Below are positions 27,432 through 36,665 of a stretch of 64,000 nt of DNA, one piece after another; the stretch's first letter is position 1, and the number at the start of each line of letters is the position of its first letter. The position numbers and the translations under genes are program-made. Source of the stretch: Paenibacillus maysiensis (GTDB lineage Bacteria > Bacillota > Bacilli > Paenibacillales > Paenibacillaceae); assembly GCF_000520815.1 (NCBI RefSeq), contig NZ_ASRY01000197.1:1-64000 (forward strand), read 5' to 3'. The notes under the pieces were generated by a model, which searched no databases, was not told the DNA's origin, and saw only the letters and a program-made list of their open reading frames with translations.

Positions 27432-28589
27432 ATGGGAAATAAGTTCAGAAACACAGTTACTGGTGTATTGAGCACAGGTCTTATTCTTAGCGCATTCAGC
27501 GCAGCAGCAGCGGCCCCTCAGAATACAAGCGGTCATTGGGCAGGAGACCAAGTACAACGTTGGTCGGCTACAGGAAAATTAGATGGTGCGGTGAAAACGG
27601 ATGCAGCCATCACACGTGCAGAATTTATCGTTCTCTTGAACCGTAGTCTCGGTACGTTCACGCAGGATACTCCAGCCGTGACGGACGTAACGTATGCGGG
27701 CAGTGTTCAGGTAAACGGTAATGGAAGCAGAACATTCACAGATGTACCAGCTTCGCACTGGGCATACAATGAGCTGACAAATGCTGTGAATGCAGGTTAC
27801 ATAAGCGGCTATGCAGATAACAAGCTCAAACCGAATGGAAAAGTAACGCGTCAGGAAGCTGCGGCTATTATAGGCAAAGCCATTGGACTGACAGCAGGTA
27901 ACGCGGCAGATGTCACCAAGTTCATAGACTCCGACAAAATCGGATCATGGGCGAAGAAAAGTGTAGCCGCCGCTGCGGAACAAAAAATCATCAACGGTTA
28001 TCCTGATGGTAAATTCCAGCCATTGAAGTCGCTGACACGCGCAGAAGCGGTTGCCATTCTGGATGCAGCTTCCGGTTACAACCTGAGCGCGGTTGATAAT
28101 CTTACATCGACTCCTGGCGGAACGGTAACAGATTCCACATACAGTAACGTTACGGATTCGACGTATGGTAACACGTCTACTTCTTCTGGAAGCGAAACAG
28201 AAGATAGCAGTACCAGCACAGACAGCACAACGAGCAACAGCACTAATACGACTACGGATACTTCGGACAGCTCCACAACAACAGATACAAGCACCGATAC
28301 AACTACAGATACAAACACTGATGCGGTAGCTACCAGCGATACACTTAAAGTAAACGAAGTGTATGACGGCGAAGGTACGATCACAGGGACAGCTAAAGCA
28401 GGTTCCACAGTAACCGCCTATTCCAATGATCTGCCAATCGGTAGCGCAGTAGCCAAGGACGACGGCATGTTCAGCATTAACGTGCTTGCTCAAAAAGCCA
28501 CTGTTAGACTGGTTATCAAAGCTGTGGATGCCGATGGTAACGAAAGTTCGCCTGTAGAAATTTCCGTTTCAGGCAAACGCAGCGAGTAA
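27432..28589 (+). CDS. SLH-domain cell-surface protein
   Basis: ATG 27432 has AAAGGAGG 10 bases upstream; the upstream extension to 27399 is discarded. The 385-aa product has a signal peptide (residues 1-28), three S-layer-homology segments (about 29-75 incomplete, 95-150 with FTDVPASHWAYNEL, 155-215 with WAKKSVAAAAEQKIINGYPDGKFQP) that anchor proteins to pyruvylated secondary cell-wall polymer, a Ser/Thr-rich linker (about 230-300) of low complexity, and a C-terminal Ig-like domain (about 302-380, with a GEGTITGTAKAGSTVTAY segment). It is probably a structural or adhesive wall protein with no enzymatic motif. The bidirectional terminator at 28654-28714 closes the gene. Confidence 0.88.
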   Translation: MGNKFRNTVTGVLSTGLILSAFSAAAAAPQNTSGHWAGDQVQRWSATGKLDGAVKTDAAITRAEFIVLLNRSLGTFTQDTPAVTDVTYAGSVQVNGNGSRTFTDVPASHWAYNELTNAVNAGYISGYADNKLKPNGKVTRQEAAAIIGKAIGLTAGNAADVTKFIDSDKIGSWAKKSVAAAAEQKIINGYPDGKFQPLKSLTRAEAVAILDAASGYNLSAVDNLTSTPGGTVTDSTYSNVTDSTYGNTSTSSGSETEDSSTSTDSTTSNSTNTTTDTSDSSTTTDTSTDTTTDTNTDAVATSDTLKVNEVYDGEGTITGTAKAGSTVTAYSNDLPIGSAVAKDDGMFSINVLAQKATVRLVIKAVDADGNESSPVEISVSGKRSE

Positions 28590-28653
28590 AACTATCCCGT
28601 CACTTCATATCGGCAATTCGTGATTTTGATATCGAAATTTTGAATCTGTCGCG

Positions 28654-28714
28654 CTAAAATCCCCCTTGAACTCCGCTGGTACCCATCCAGGCGGTAGTCG
28701 AAGGGGGATTTTAG
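28654..28714. terminator. Bidirectional terminator between SLH and VanW genes
   Basis: CTAAAATCCCCCTT pairs perfectly with AAGGGGGATTTTAG. The A and T tracts serve both convergent genes. Confidence 0.85.
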
Positions 28715-28733
28715 TTATGCTGCTATGCGAACT

Positions 28734-30152
28734 TTATTCACTTATGCCATCTTCTACAATAGGCTCCTGCTGTTCGCGTGTCTGTGGCTCAGGTGATGCG
28801 CTTCCGCCGCGAACAGCCACAATGCGCTGCTGCGCACGGTAGGTATCACGGCTGATTCGGGTGCTTTCCACGGTCTTGCCATCCACGATCTTCATTCGGT
28901 ACGTTTCCACCACGTATCCTGCCTTGCCCTGCCGAAGCACCTGATAGAAGCCGGGGGCTAGTGAGTCATTGCGAATTGTCTTCTCTGGGATGGGTAATAC
29001 ACGAACCGTACGCGATTCCAGCTCATAGGACATATTGGACGGAAAGGTGCCAAAAAATTTGACGGTAAGCAGTCGGTTTTGGACAGCAGCACGAAGGAGC
29101 AGATGCTTGCCGGTATTGTTTTTGAAACGGAAATTGATGGACCCCGTAGCAAAAGTCGCATCCTGCCCTTTGGGCAAATAGCTGACCGGTAAGGAATGGT
29201 TGCGGCGCTCAACAATGTCCAGACCGACTCGCAGCGCCGCATTGTAGACGGTGCTGGATACCTGACAAATCCCGCCGCCGATGCCCGGTTCCAACTGCCC
29301 GTTCACGATCACCGGAGCTTCACGAAAGCCGTGTGTGCGCTCAGCCTTGGCAATGATTTGACCGTAATCGAATATCTCGCCCGGCTTGAGAATCAAACCG
29401 TCAACGGTGCTTGCCGCCGAATGGACGTTGTACACACGTCCTTCCGAGCTGCTGCCGAGGCTGGTGGAAAACTGGACGATTTTGCGCTCAATCCCTTCGC
29501 TTCGCAGAGCGTCGACGGTAATGTCCGGCTCTAGTTGACGAAACGGCAACTCCACCCGCACCGGCTCCCCGGAAGCAGTAAAATCCGTGGGTAGCGCCTT
29601 ATCCAGCGCTACGCCCAGTTTGGGCCAATCCAGGCGAATGGCCGAGCGGCCCGAAATATAGCGAACCTGATCGTCCCCGTCGATCTGGCGCGTGGCATTG
29701 ACAGGTTTGCCGTATCGCTGTTCCTCCCAATCGGCTCCCAGCCTGGCCTGCAAGGCCGACTCCTGCCGGGAAGGTGTGATGGTCCATTCTTTTCCAAAGG
29801 AAAACCGTGTCAGTGCGCGAGTCCAAAGATGCTTCGAGCCGAGCGCGTTCACGGCATCACGGAATGCCTTCGCTTCATAGTGGATACCCGCTTCCCCGAG
29901 GGTAAGCTTGATATCCTGCGCGCTACTGTCGCTGTCCGTCAGAATCAGGGGGCGTTGCTTCAATGCATTCAGCTCCGTGTCCAGCAGTCGGAGCGCGGCT
30001 GTTTTATCCATGTTTCCCACATTGACTGCTCCGACTGTTACGCCCTTCGGCAGCGTTTGCCTGTCGGCGTACAGATGCAGTCCTCCCCACAACACGGCCA
30101 ACGCCAGAATTACAGTCCATATCCAGATGAAGGATAAATGAATTTTTTTCAT
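28734..30152 (-). CDS. VanW-family protein with G5 domain
   Basis: The 472-aa protein begins with one N-terminal membrane anchor (residues about 8-28). A peptidoglycan-binding-4-like region (about 35-200) follows, then the VanW domain (about 225-355, with FSTSLGSSSEGRVYNV, GEIFDYGQII and the hallmark GIGGGICQVSSTVYNAAL) and a G5 domain (about 375-450). VanW domains resemble YkuD-like folds without a proven activity; G5 domains bind cell-wall components. It is therefore membrane-anchored and acts on the outer side of the membrane, probably in wall maintenance. The Pro/Glu-rich C-terminal tail is likely disordered. Divergent from ftsE. Confidence 0.88.
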   Translation of the reverse strand: MKKIHLSFIWIWTVILALAVLWGGLHLYADRQTLPKGVTVGAVNVGNMDKTAALRLLDTELNALKQRPLILTDSDSSAQDIKLTLGEAGIHYEAKAFRDAVNALGSKHLWTRALTRFSFGKEWTITPSRQESALQARLGADWEEQRYGKPVNATRQIDGDDQVRYISGRSAIRLDWPKLGVALDKALPTDFTASGEPVRVELPFRQLEPDITVDALRSEGIERKIVQFSTSLGSSSEGRVYNVHSAASTVDGLILKPGEIFDYGQIIAKAERTHGFREAPVIVNGQLEPGIGGGICQVSSTVYNAALRVGLDIVERRNHSLPVSYLPKGQDATFATGSINFRFKNNTGKHLLLRAAVQNRLLTVKFFGTFPSNMSYELESRTVRVLPIPEKTIRNDSLAPGFYQVLRQGKAGYVVETYRMKIVDGKTVESTRISRDTYRAQQRIVAVRGGSASPEPQTREQQEPIVEDGISE

Positions 30153-30251
30153 AATGCGGCTGTCTCCTGTCTCGTAAGCTTGGCAGCGTATTCATGTGCC
30201 ATAATATTCATATATATGTGCCAAAAGCGGAAAACTTTCGGTACTATTTAG

Positions 30252-30267
30252 GTAACAAATTTGTTAC
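30252..30267. promoter_or_regulatory. Perfect 16-bp palindrome upstream of ftsE
   Basis: GTAACAAATTTGTTAC lies in the divergent vanW-like/ftsE intergenic region and overlaps a TACAAT (30265-30270) that could be a -10 box. It looks like a dimeric repressor operator. No family is assigned and the -35 is poor. Confidence 0.45.
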
Positions 30268-30376
30268 AATGATAAATGGTATGATGAAATACGGAACTTT
30301 TTAAAGGAAATGCATGGAATATGTCGAATGGATATTAAGTTATACGTAATATGATTAAGCAACGGGAAGTGATCGA

Positions 30377-31063
30377 GTGATTGAAATGCAGGATGTGTGG
30401 AAGACCTATACTAATGGAACCCACGCACTTCAGGGAGTATCGGTCAAAATTGACCGTAATGAATTCGTATACGTAGTCGGCCCGTCCGGGGCGGGTAAAT
30501 CGACTTTTATGAAGCTTATTTATAGAGAAGAAGTACCGACCAAGGGGCAAATTTCAGTTAATGGATTTAATATCGGGAAGCTCAAGCAGCGTAAAATCCC
30601 CTACGTTCGTCGCAACATCGGAGTCATTTTTCAGGATTTCCGGCTTTTGCCGCGTTTGACGGCCTATGAGAATGTCGCTTTTGCGATGGAAGTCATTGAG
30701 GCTCCCAAGAAGCTGATTCGCAAGCGGGTGCCGGAAGTGCTCGAACTGGTTGGCTTGAAAACGAAAATGAATCGCGAGCCTGCCCAGCTTTCCGGTGGGG
30801 AGCAGCAGCGCGTAGCTATCGCACGGGCTATCGTCAACAATCCGTCCGTGATCATTGCCGATGAACCCACAGGTAATCTGGACCCCGAAACATCGTGGGA
30901 GATCATGCAGTTGCTGGACGAAATTAATTTTCGCGGCACGACCATTGTGATGGCGACACACAATAAGGATATCGTAAACTCCATGCGTAAACGCGTCATT
31001 GCCATCGAAAATGGCAACATCGTAAGGGATCAGGTGAGAGGGGAGTACGGATATGACTTTTAA
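30377..31063 (+). CDS. ftsE: Cell-division ABC transporter ATP-binding protein FtsE
   Basis: The 228-aa ATPase has Walker A GPSGAGKS (residues 35-42), the Q-loop in IFQDFRLLP, signature LSGGEQ (138-143), Walker [10 protein letters not shown] (158-166) and an H-loop in ATHNKDIV. With FtsX it forms an inner-membrane mechanotransmission complex that activates a peptidoglycan hydrolase rather than transporting a solute. The start is GTG 30377, with GGGAAG upstream. It overlaps ftsX by 11 bases. This order and the following genes match B. subtilis. Confidence 0.96.
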   Translation: MIEMQDVWKTYTNGTHALQGVSVKIDRNEFVYVVGPSGAGKSTFMKLIYREEVPTKGQISVNGFNIGKLKQRKIPYVRRNIGVIFQDFRLLPRLTAYENVAFAMEVIEAPKKLIRKRVPEVLELVGLKTKMNREPAQLSGGEQQRVAIARAIVNNPSVIIADEPTGNLDPETSWEIMQLLDEINFRGTTIVMATHNKDIVNSMRKRVIAIENGNIVRDQVRGEYGYDF

Positions 31064-31970
31064 TACCTTCTTGCGTCATCTGCGGGAAGGCTTCAAAAAC
31101 ATATTCCGCAATGGCTGGATGTCCGTGGCATCCGTCACCTCGATTGTTGTGTCACTGCTTATACTGGGTGTTTTTATTATGCTGGTTCTCAACGTCAACT
31201 CCCTGGCTGACCAGGCGGATAGCCAGGTGGAGGTTAACGTATTTTTGGAGCTGAATGTGGAGCAAAGCATGCGTGAAACGCTGCAAAAGGAAATCGCGGC
31301 GATGCCGGAAATTAGCAAAGCCACCTTTATCACCAAAGCTCAAGGCTTGGAGGAGCTGCGAAAAGATTTGGGAGACAGCGGCAAGGAGCTGCTGGAGGGT
31401 TTTGATAAGGACAGCAATCCGCTTCCAGACAAAATCGTTGTAGAGGTCATTGAGCCGACGACGGTCCCATTTGTGGCTGAGAAGATTGAGAAGCTGAATA
31501 CGATACATCCGGAGAAACCGATTTTAAAGGTCCGTTACGGAAAAGGTACCGTGGAGACGCTCTTCACCATTACCAAGCTCATCCGTAATGTAGGCTTTGT
31601 ATTCGTAGCTGGATTGGGACTTATGTCCATGTTCCTGATTTCGAATACGATCCGCGTGACCATTTTGGCACGACGCAGAGAGATTGGCATTATGAAACTG
31701 GTTGGTGCGACCAACTTTTTTATACGATGGCCGTTTTTTATTGAAGGTGCGCTTATTGGCCTGATGGGTTCCGTGATTACGTTAGGTATTTTGTTTGCTG
31801 GTTATCAGCGTTTGCTTACAGCCGTTCAAGGCGATATTGCACTGAACATGTTGAAGCTTATGCCGCTTCAGGGTGTTTGGATTCAATTGAGTGCCTTGCT
31901 AATCATTTTGGGAATGCTCGTCGGGATTGTAGGCAGTACCCTATCCATGCGCAAGTTCTTGAAAGTATAA
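31053..31970 (+). CDS. ftsX: Cell-division ABC transporter permease FtsX
   Basis: The 305-aa permease has four membrane helices: one near residue 30, then an extracellular loop of about 120 residues (about 55-175) that in other species contacts the partner hydrolase, and three C-terminal helices. The FtsX motif around NTIRVTILARRREIGIMKLVGATNFFIRWPF is clear. In B. subtilis FtsX controls CwlO and in pneumococcus PcsB. Here a coiled-coil M23 protein follows after 84 bases. Translation is coupled to ftsE by overlap. Confidence 0.95.
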   Translation: MTFNTFLRHLREGFKNIFRNGWMSVASVTSIVVSLLILGVFIMLVLNVNSLADQADSQVEVNVFLELNVEQSMRETLQKEIAAMPEISKATFITKAQGLEELRKDLGDSGKELLEGFDKDSNPLPDKIVVEVIEPTTVPFVAEKIEKLNTIHPEKPILKVRYGKGTVETLFTITKLIRNVGFVFVAGLGLMSMFLISNTIRVTILARRREIGIMKLVGATNFFIRWPFFIEGALIGLMGSVITLGILFAGYQRLLTAVQGDIALNMLKLMPLQGVWIQLSALLIILGMLVGIVGSTLSMRKFLKV

Positions 31971-32054
31971 AGATTCATTGGTGGACGTCACAGTCGGTAT
32001 TCTTTAGAACGGGGAAGCCGGTGTTATTTTGCGATAAAGGATGGGGAGTGCAAG

Positions 32055-33338
32055 TTGAAAAAAACAGGATCTGTGTTGGCCGCTACTTTGGTAGCCGCAT
32101 TGCTAATCCAGCCTTCTGACGGATATGCCAAAAGCATGCATGAGATCAATTCGCAACTGAATCAATTGGAAAAGCAGGCCCAATCTGCCAAGCAACAGCA
32201 GAAAAAGGCGGCTCAAGATAAACAGTATGCCCAACATTACAAAAATAAAACCGTGCAAAACCTGAAAATTGTACTCGACCAGATTAACAGCGTCAGCGAC
32301 CAGTTGACTCGTGTAGCGGTTCAGATTGATCAAACCGAAGATAATCTGCGTGCAACCAAAAAAGATTTATCTGAAGCCATTGACCGCATTAAGGCACGTG
32401 AAAAGATGCTGGAAACCCGTGTGCGCTTGATGTATACGGACGGAACGGTCTCGTATATGGACGTGCTTATGTCTTCGGCCAGCTTTAGTGATTTTCTCAG
32501 CCGGGTGGATTCCCTGAAAACGATCGTGGAGCAGGATCAAATCCTGTTGGACGAGCATAAAAAGGACAAGGCTCTGGTCGTAAGCAAGAAGAAGCAACTC
32601 GATACGGAATATAAAAATGCTAAGAGGCTGTATGCGCTCAAGCAGGACGCCAAAGCAGAACTGGATTCGAAGGAGAAAGAGAAGCAAAGACTGATTGCCA
32701 ATTACGATCATGATATTGCCGAGTCAGATGAAATCAGCGAAGAGCAAAATGATATGCTGGTAGCCCTCGCTAACAAACGTGTGGGTCTGGTGCAGGAGAA
32801 AAACAAGCTCAGAGCGGAGCAGGCTGCCAAAGCAGCACGCGCTAGAGCGGCTGCGCGTGCCGCTGAGGCCAAGCGATATGCTTCTTCATCCTCAGGCGCC
32901 GGCTCGAAATCCAGCCATGCGGCAGCCAGTACGTATACGGGCGGATCAGGCACGCTGGCTTCGCCGGTGTCCCATTACCGACTCTCATCTACTTTTGGCA
33001 TGCGGGTACATCCGATTACCGGCAAGCTTAGAGGCCACACAGGTATTGATATGGCGGCTCCGCAGGGAACCGATATACATGCAGCAGAAGACGGTGTTGT
33101 CATTGTTGCGGAATGGTGGAGTGGCTATGGAAACACGGTTGTGATTGACCACGGAGACGGGCTATGGACCCTATATGGACATATTCGCAATGGCGGTACG
33201 GTGGTGCATACGGGGCAGACTGTGAAACGCGGTCAAAAAATTGCAGAAGTTGGTTCGACGGGCAATTCCACGGGACCCCACTGTCATTTTGAGGTGCGCG
33301 AGAATAACAAACCCGTAAATCCGATGAACTATTTATAG
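32055..33338 (+). CDS. Coiled-coil M23 peptidase, probable FtsX partner
   Basis: A TTG start at 32055 with GGGGAG upstream gives 427 aa beginning MKKTGSV. A signal peptide (residues 1-25) is followed by a long coiled coil rich in Gln, Lys and Glu (about 27-255), an Ala/Ser linker, and a C-terminal LytM/M23 domain (about 300-427). The M23 zinc and catalytic residues are present: H and D in RGHTGIDMA, and HxH in GPHCHFEV. This is the EnvC/PcsB-like layout in which the coiled coil holds the hydrolase inactive until FtsEX acts. Because the zinc site is intact it is probably an endopeptidase itself, unlike degenerate EnvC. The partnership with FtsEX is inferred from position. Confidence 0.88.
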   Translation: MKKTGSVLAATLVAALLIQPSDGYAKSMHEINSQLNQLEKQAQSAKQQQKKAAQDKQYAQHYKNKTVQNLKIVLDQINSVSDQLTRVAVQIDQTEDNLRATKKDLSEAIDRIKAREKMLETRVRLMYTDGTVSYMDVLMSSASFSDFLSRVDSLKTIVEQDQILLDEHKKDKALVVSKKKQLDTEYKNAKRLYALKQDAKAELDSKEKEKQRLIANYDHDIAESDEISEEQNDMLVALANKRVGLVQEKNKLRAEQAAKAARARAAARAAEAKRYASSSSGAGSKSSHAAASTYTGGSGTLASPVSHYRLSSTFGMRVHPITGKLRGHTGIDMAAPQGTDIHAAEDGVVIVAEWWSGYGNTVVIDHGDGLWTLYGHIRNGGTVVHTGQTVKRGQKIAEVGSTGNSTGPHCHFEVRENNKPVNPMNYL

Positions 33339-33348
33339 TAGATAAGGT

Positions 33349-33390
33349 AAGCCCTATTTATAACCAATTCGGTTGTAAATAGGGCTTTGC
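33349..33390 (+). terminator. Terminator after the M23 gene
   Basis: AAGCCCTATTTATAACC pairs with GGTTGTAAATAGGGCTT around AATTC; the following T-tract is short. Confidence 0.85.
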
Positions 33391-33546
33391 TTTAATAGCT
33401 GTATTCCCGGTGCAGAACAGGTGCATTGAGACGCGGAGTAGGATACAATTAACATATTCCGTACAAGCTAGACGTATACTGCGTGGATGGATATACGTTG
33501 TAAGGCAATAGGATACAAGATAACATAGAAGGCGGTGGACGATTAG

Positions 33547-35013
33547 ATGTTGAAAAAAAGTACAGCGGTACTCTTGATGGTGATCGGGCTGCTAGGCGGC
33601 AGTCTGCTCACTTTTGCTTATACTGGAGCGACGACAGTGGGAAACAGTGCTCTGGGCGAAGGACTGCTGGCGAGTGTGACAGGTAGCAGTTCCACCTCCA
33701 GAAGTGATATACGCAAAATCGAGACAGCGATGGATCTGATCCAGGGGCAATATTATCAGGACGTCGACCGTACCAAGCTGGTGGACGGAGCCATCAACGG
33801 TATGATGGAATCGCTCGGCGACCCATATTCCTCTTATATGGGCAAAGAAACAGCACAGCAGTTTGAACAGTCCATTGAAGGCTCCTTTACCGGAATCGGG
33901 GCCGAGGTAGCGGCGGAAAACGGAAAAGTGGTCGTGGTAACGCCAATTAAAGGCTCACCGGCCGAGAAAGCGGGACTGCGCTCCAAGGACATTATTTTGT
34001 CCGTTAACGGTGAAACGCTGGACGGATTGGATCTGAACAAGGCCGTTTCCAAAATACGTGGACCTAAAGGTAGTCAGGCCAAGGTCAAAATCCAGCGCAG
34101 CGGCTCTCCTGATCCGATGGAATACACCATTACCCGTGACAGCATTGATATGGAAACCGTGACGGCTCATATGGAAGGCGGCGGTGTAGGCGTCATTACG
34201 ATTACCCAGTTCTCCTTGAATACAGCAGATCGTTTCAAAGAAGAACTCGCGAAGCTGGAAAAACAGGGACTTAAAGGGCTCGTCATCGACGTGCGTAATA
34301 ACCCGGGCGGCGTGCTTTCCGTCGTAATTGATATTGCACAGCAATTCGTACCTTCTGGCAAAACGATCGTGCAGGTGGAAGACAAGAACCAGAAGCGTGA
34401 AGAAGAGAAATCCAAAGGTTCACGCAAAAATTATCCGGTGACTTTGCTCATGAATAAAGGCAGCGCAAGCGCGTCCGAAATTCTGGCAGGTGCTCTCCAG
34501 CAATCGGCTGGCGCAGTATTGATCGGGGAAAATTCCTTTGGTAAAGGTACCGTACAAACCAGCTATGACAAGCAAATGGGCGACGGTAGTCTGCTCAAAA
34601 TCACGATTGCCAAATGGCTGACGCCAAATGGAACGTGGATTCATAAAAAAGGCATTAAACCGGATATTGCGGTGGATCAGCCTGAATTCTTCACAGCAGC
34701 ACCACTGAACAAGGAAAAGCCGTTGAAATACAATATGAATAGCGGCGATGTAAAAAATGCGCAAATTATTTTGCAAGGCTTGGGCTACAAGCCGGGCCGC
34801 GAAGACGGCTATTTTGACAAAGTGACGGAAAGCTCCGTTATTGCTTTTCAAAAACAGGCGAAGCTGACGGCTAGCGGTGTGATTGATGCGAAGACAGCAG
34901 CGGCGATGGAAGCCAAGCTGATCGAAAAAATCCGCGATCCGAAAAACGACAATCAACTCAAGCAGGGGATTGAAGAGATTCGGAAGGAAATGAAGACCAG
35001 CGCAGCGAATTAA
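33547..35013 (+). CDS. ctpB: Carboxy-terminal processing protease CtpB
   Basis: This S41 serine protease of 488 aa has an N-terminal anchor or signal (about residues 5-27), a PDZ domain (about 105-185, SFTGIGAEV to the SPAEKAGLRSKDIILSVNG core), a tail-specific protease core with Ser308 in the GSASASE motif, Lys333 in FGKGTVQ and Gln337 (the S-K-Q arrangement of CtpB), and a C-terminal peptidoglycan-binding-1 domain (about 398-455). In Bacillus, CtpB cleaves SpoIVFA to trigger sigma-K activation during sporulation. Position between the ftsEX block and minJ matches Bacillus. ATG 33547 follows GGCGGTGG. Confidence 0.93.
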   Translation: MLKKSTAVLLMVIGLLGGSLLTFAYTGATTVGNSALGEGLLASVTGSSSTSRSDIRKIETAMDLIQGQYYQDVDRTKLVDGAINGMMESLGDPYSSYMGKETAQQFEQSIEGSFTGIGAEVAAENGKVVVVTPIKGSPAEKAGLRSKDIILSVNGETLDGLDLNKAVSKIRGPKGSQAKVKIQRSGSPDPMEYTITRDSIDMETVTAHMEGGGVGVITITQFSLNTADRFKEELAKLEKQGLKGLVIDVRNNPGGVLSVVIDIAQQFVPSGKTIVQVEDKNQKREEEKSKGSRKNYPVTLLMNKGSASASEILAGALQQSAGAVLIGENSFGKGTVQTSYDKQMGDGSLLKITIAKWLTPNGTWIHKKGIKPDIAVDQPEFFTAAPLNKEKPLKYNMNSGDVKNAQIILQGLGYKPGREDGYFDKVTESSVIAFQKQAKLTASGVIDAKTAAAMEAKLIEKIRDPKNDNQLKQGIEEIRKEMKTSAAN

Positions 35014-35028
35014 TAATAAGGCTACAAC

Positions 35029-35062
35029 AAAGGGGGCTGGAAACAGTCTCCTTTTATTTTGG
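35029..35062 (+). terminator. Terminator after ctpB
   Basis: AAAGGGGGCTG pairs with CAGTCTCCTTT (two G-T pairs) around a GAAA loop, then TTTATTTT. Confidence 0.8.
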
Positions 35063-35178
35063 GATTTATTTGCAGTCTGCCGGATTGTCTTCCCTACGTT
35101 GGCAATTTCATATAGAATAAATGGATATGAAATGTACGTGATCCGCTGAACAGCGGGCCAGGGGCATAAGGAGTGTGA

Positions 35179-36489
35179 ATGAACTTGGAATGGGCTTTAC
35201 AATGGGGATGGAGCGTTCTAAATGCTTGCTTGTACCTGCTTTTGCAGCCGTTTTACTATATCTCGATACTCATTGTCGCGCTTGGCTATCGTCAGCAAAT
35301 GCTGCTGGAGCGCAAGCTCTTTCATACCAAGCTGCATAATTGGGCGGGTGAGACGTGGCATGTGGTCTGGAGTGGTCTAATCGCGGGGCTGGCCCTGTCC
35401 GCTCTGGGAATGTTCGTAAGTGTCCATCTGACCTCAGCTTCTATCGTTTGCCTGTGGGTGACCACATTGCTGCTTATGCTGGTACGCGTGCGTTACCTGT
35501 GCCTGGCCTATTCGGTGGGCCTGCTGGGTGTAGCCCAGTTTGCTTTGAACGTGGCAGAGGGCTGGCAGCCTGTGGGAGCGCTTGGAGCATCGGTGGCAGC
35601 CATCCGTGGTTTGGATATTCCGGCGTTGCTGGTGCTGGTTGCTGTGCTGCATGTGGCTGAGGCGCTGTTGGTTCGCTGGCAGGGAGGAAAAGCCGCAACG
35701 CCACTGTTCGTGGAGGGCAAGCGGGGAAGGCTGGTCGGAGGCTACCGGATGGAAGACCTCTGGCCCATTCCGTTGTTGCTTCTGGTTCCTGTTCAGGGAG
35801 GCTTTTCGCTTCCGTGGACGCCGCTGTTTGGTGATGGAACCGGATATATGCTGGCAGCCTTGCCTGTCCTTATGGGCTTCAGCAGTGTGACGTTAGGCCA
35901 GTTGCCACGCCAGAAGGCGGTGTTGACGTCTAACCGCCTGCTTCTCTACAGCGTAGCCTTGCTCCTGCTAAGCCTGCTGGCGGCGTGGTGGAATCCGCTG
36001 GCGCTGGTGGCAGCGTTGTTCTCCTTTCTGGCCCATGAGGCGCTGATCTGGTACGGCAACATGGAAGAGAGCCGCCTCAGCCCTATGTTTGTTCATCCGG
36101 AGCAAGGGCTGCGTGTACTGGCTGTGCTGCCGGATAGTCCGGCGACGGCGATGGGCATTCTGCCCGGCGAGGCCATTTACCGCGTGAACAGCGTCGTCGT
36201 GAACAGTCGTAACGAGCTGCACCAAGCCTTGCGGATCAACTCCGCTTTTTGCAAGCTGGAGGTACGCAATCTTCAAGGTGAGAGCAAGTTTGTACAGCGC
36301 GGCATGTATGATGGCGATCACCATCAGTTGGGAGTCGTGCTTGCGCCGGATGCGGACGCGAACTGGGCCGTATCCATACGTCCTGCCTCGATCTACCGGA
36401 TTATTGCTATGCGCTTGGGCGCACGGCGGCGTAAAGGTGGACAGGCATCCAAGACGGAGAGTCCAAGTTTGGACACGATAGAAAAATAA
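35179..36489 (+). CDS. minJ: MinJ-like polytopic membrane protein with PDZ domain
   Basis: The 436-aa protein has about eight membrane helices (residues 15-300) and a C-terminal cytosolic PDZ-like domain (about 312-400: GLRVLAVLPDSPATAMGILPGEAIYRVNS). B. subtilis MinJ has this layout and lies next to ctpB; it bridges DivIVA and MinD at the poles so that FtsZ rings form at midcell. Sequence conservation of MinJ is low outside the PDZ region, so the symbol rests on architecture plus synteny. A basic, Ser-rich C-terminal tail is added. An imperfect terminator (GGGCAG/CTGTCC) follows near 36503-36547. Confidence 0.8.
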   Translation: MNLEWALQWGWSVLNACLYLLLQPFYYISILIVALGYRQQMLLERKLFHTKLHNWAGETWHVVWSGLIAGLALSALGMFVSVHLTSASIVCLWVTTLLLMLVRVRYLCLAYSVGLLGVAQFALNVAEGWQPVGALGASVAAIRGLDIPALLVLVAVLHVAEALLVRWQGGKAATPLFVEGKRGRLVGGYRMEDLWPIPLLLLVPVQGGFSLPWTPLFGDGTGYMLAALPVLMGFSSVTLGQLPRQKAVLTSNRLLLYSVALLLLSLLAAWWNPLALVAALFSFLAHEALIWYGNMEESRLSPMFVHPEQGLRVLAVLPDSPATAMGILPGEAIYRVNSVVVNSRNELHQALRINSAFCKLEVRNLQGESKFVQRGMYDGDHHQLGVVLAPDADANWAVSIRPASIYRIIAMRLGARRRKGGQASKTESPSLDTIEK

Positions 36490-36665
36490 AGAGTACAGCG
36501 AGAGGGCAGTTTTATTTGACTGGATGTGAATAAGGCTGTCCGCTTTTTATATTCAAACAGTAGCCTGCTTGAAATGACTATTCTGATCGAGATACAATGA
36601 ATATGTAATGCGATATCTTGATGAACCGAATGCCTATTATGTGTGTCAAGCAGGGAGAGGGAAAG

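Noticed and set aside
28140-28340. Low-complexity stretch in the SLH gene as a microsatellite
   Set aside because: It is the coding sequence of a Ser/Thr/Asp-rich linker with mixed codons rather than an exact tandem repeat.
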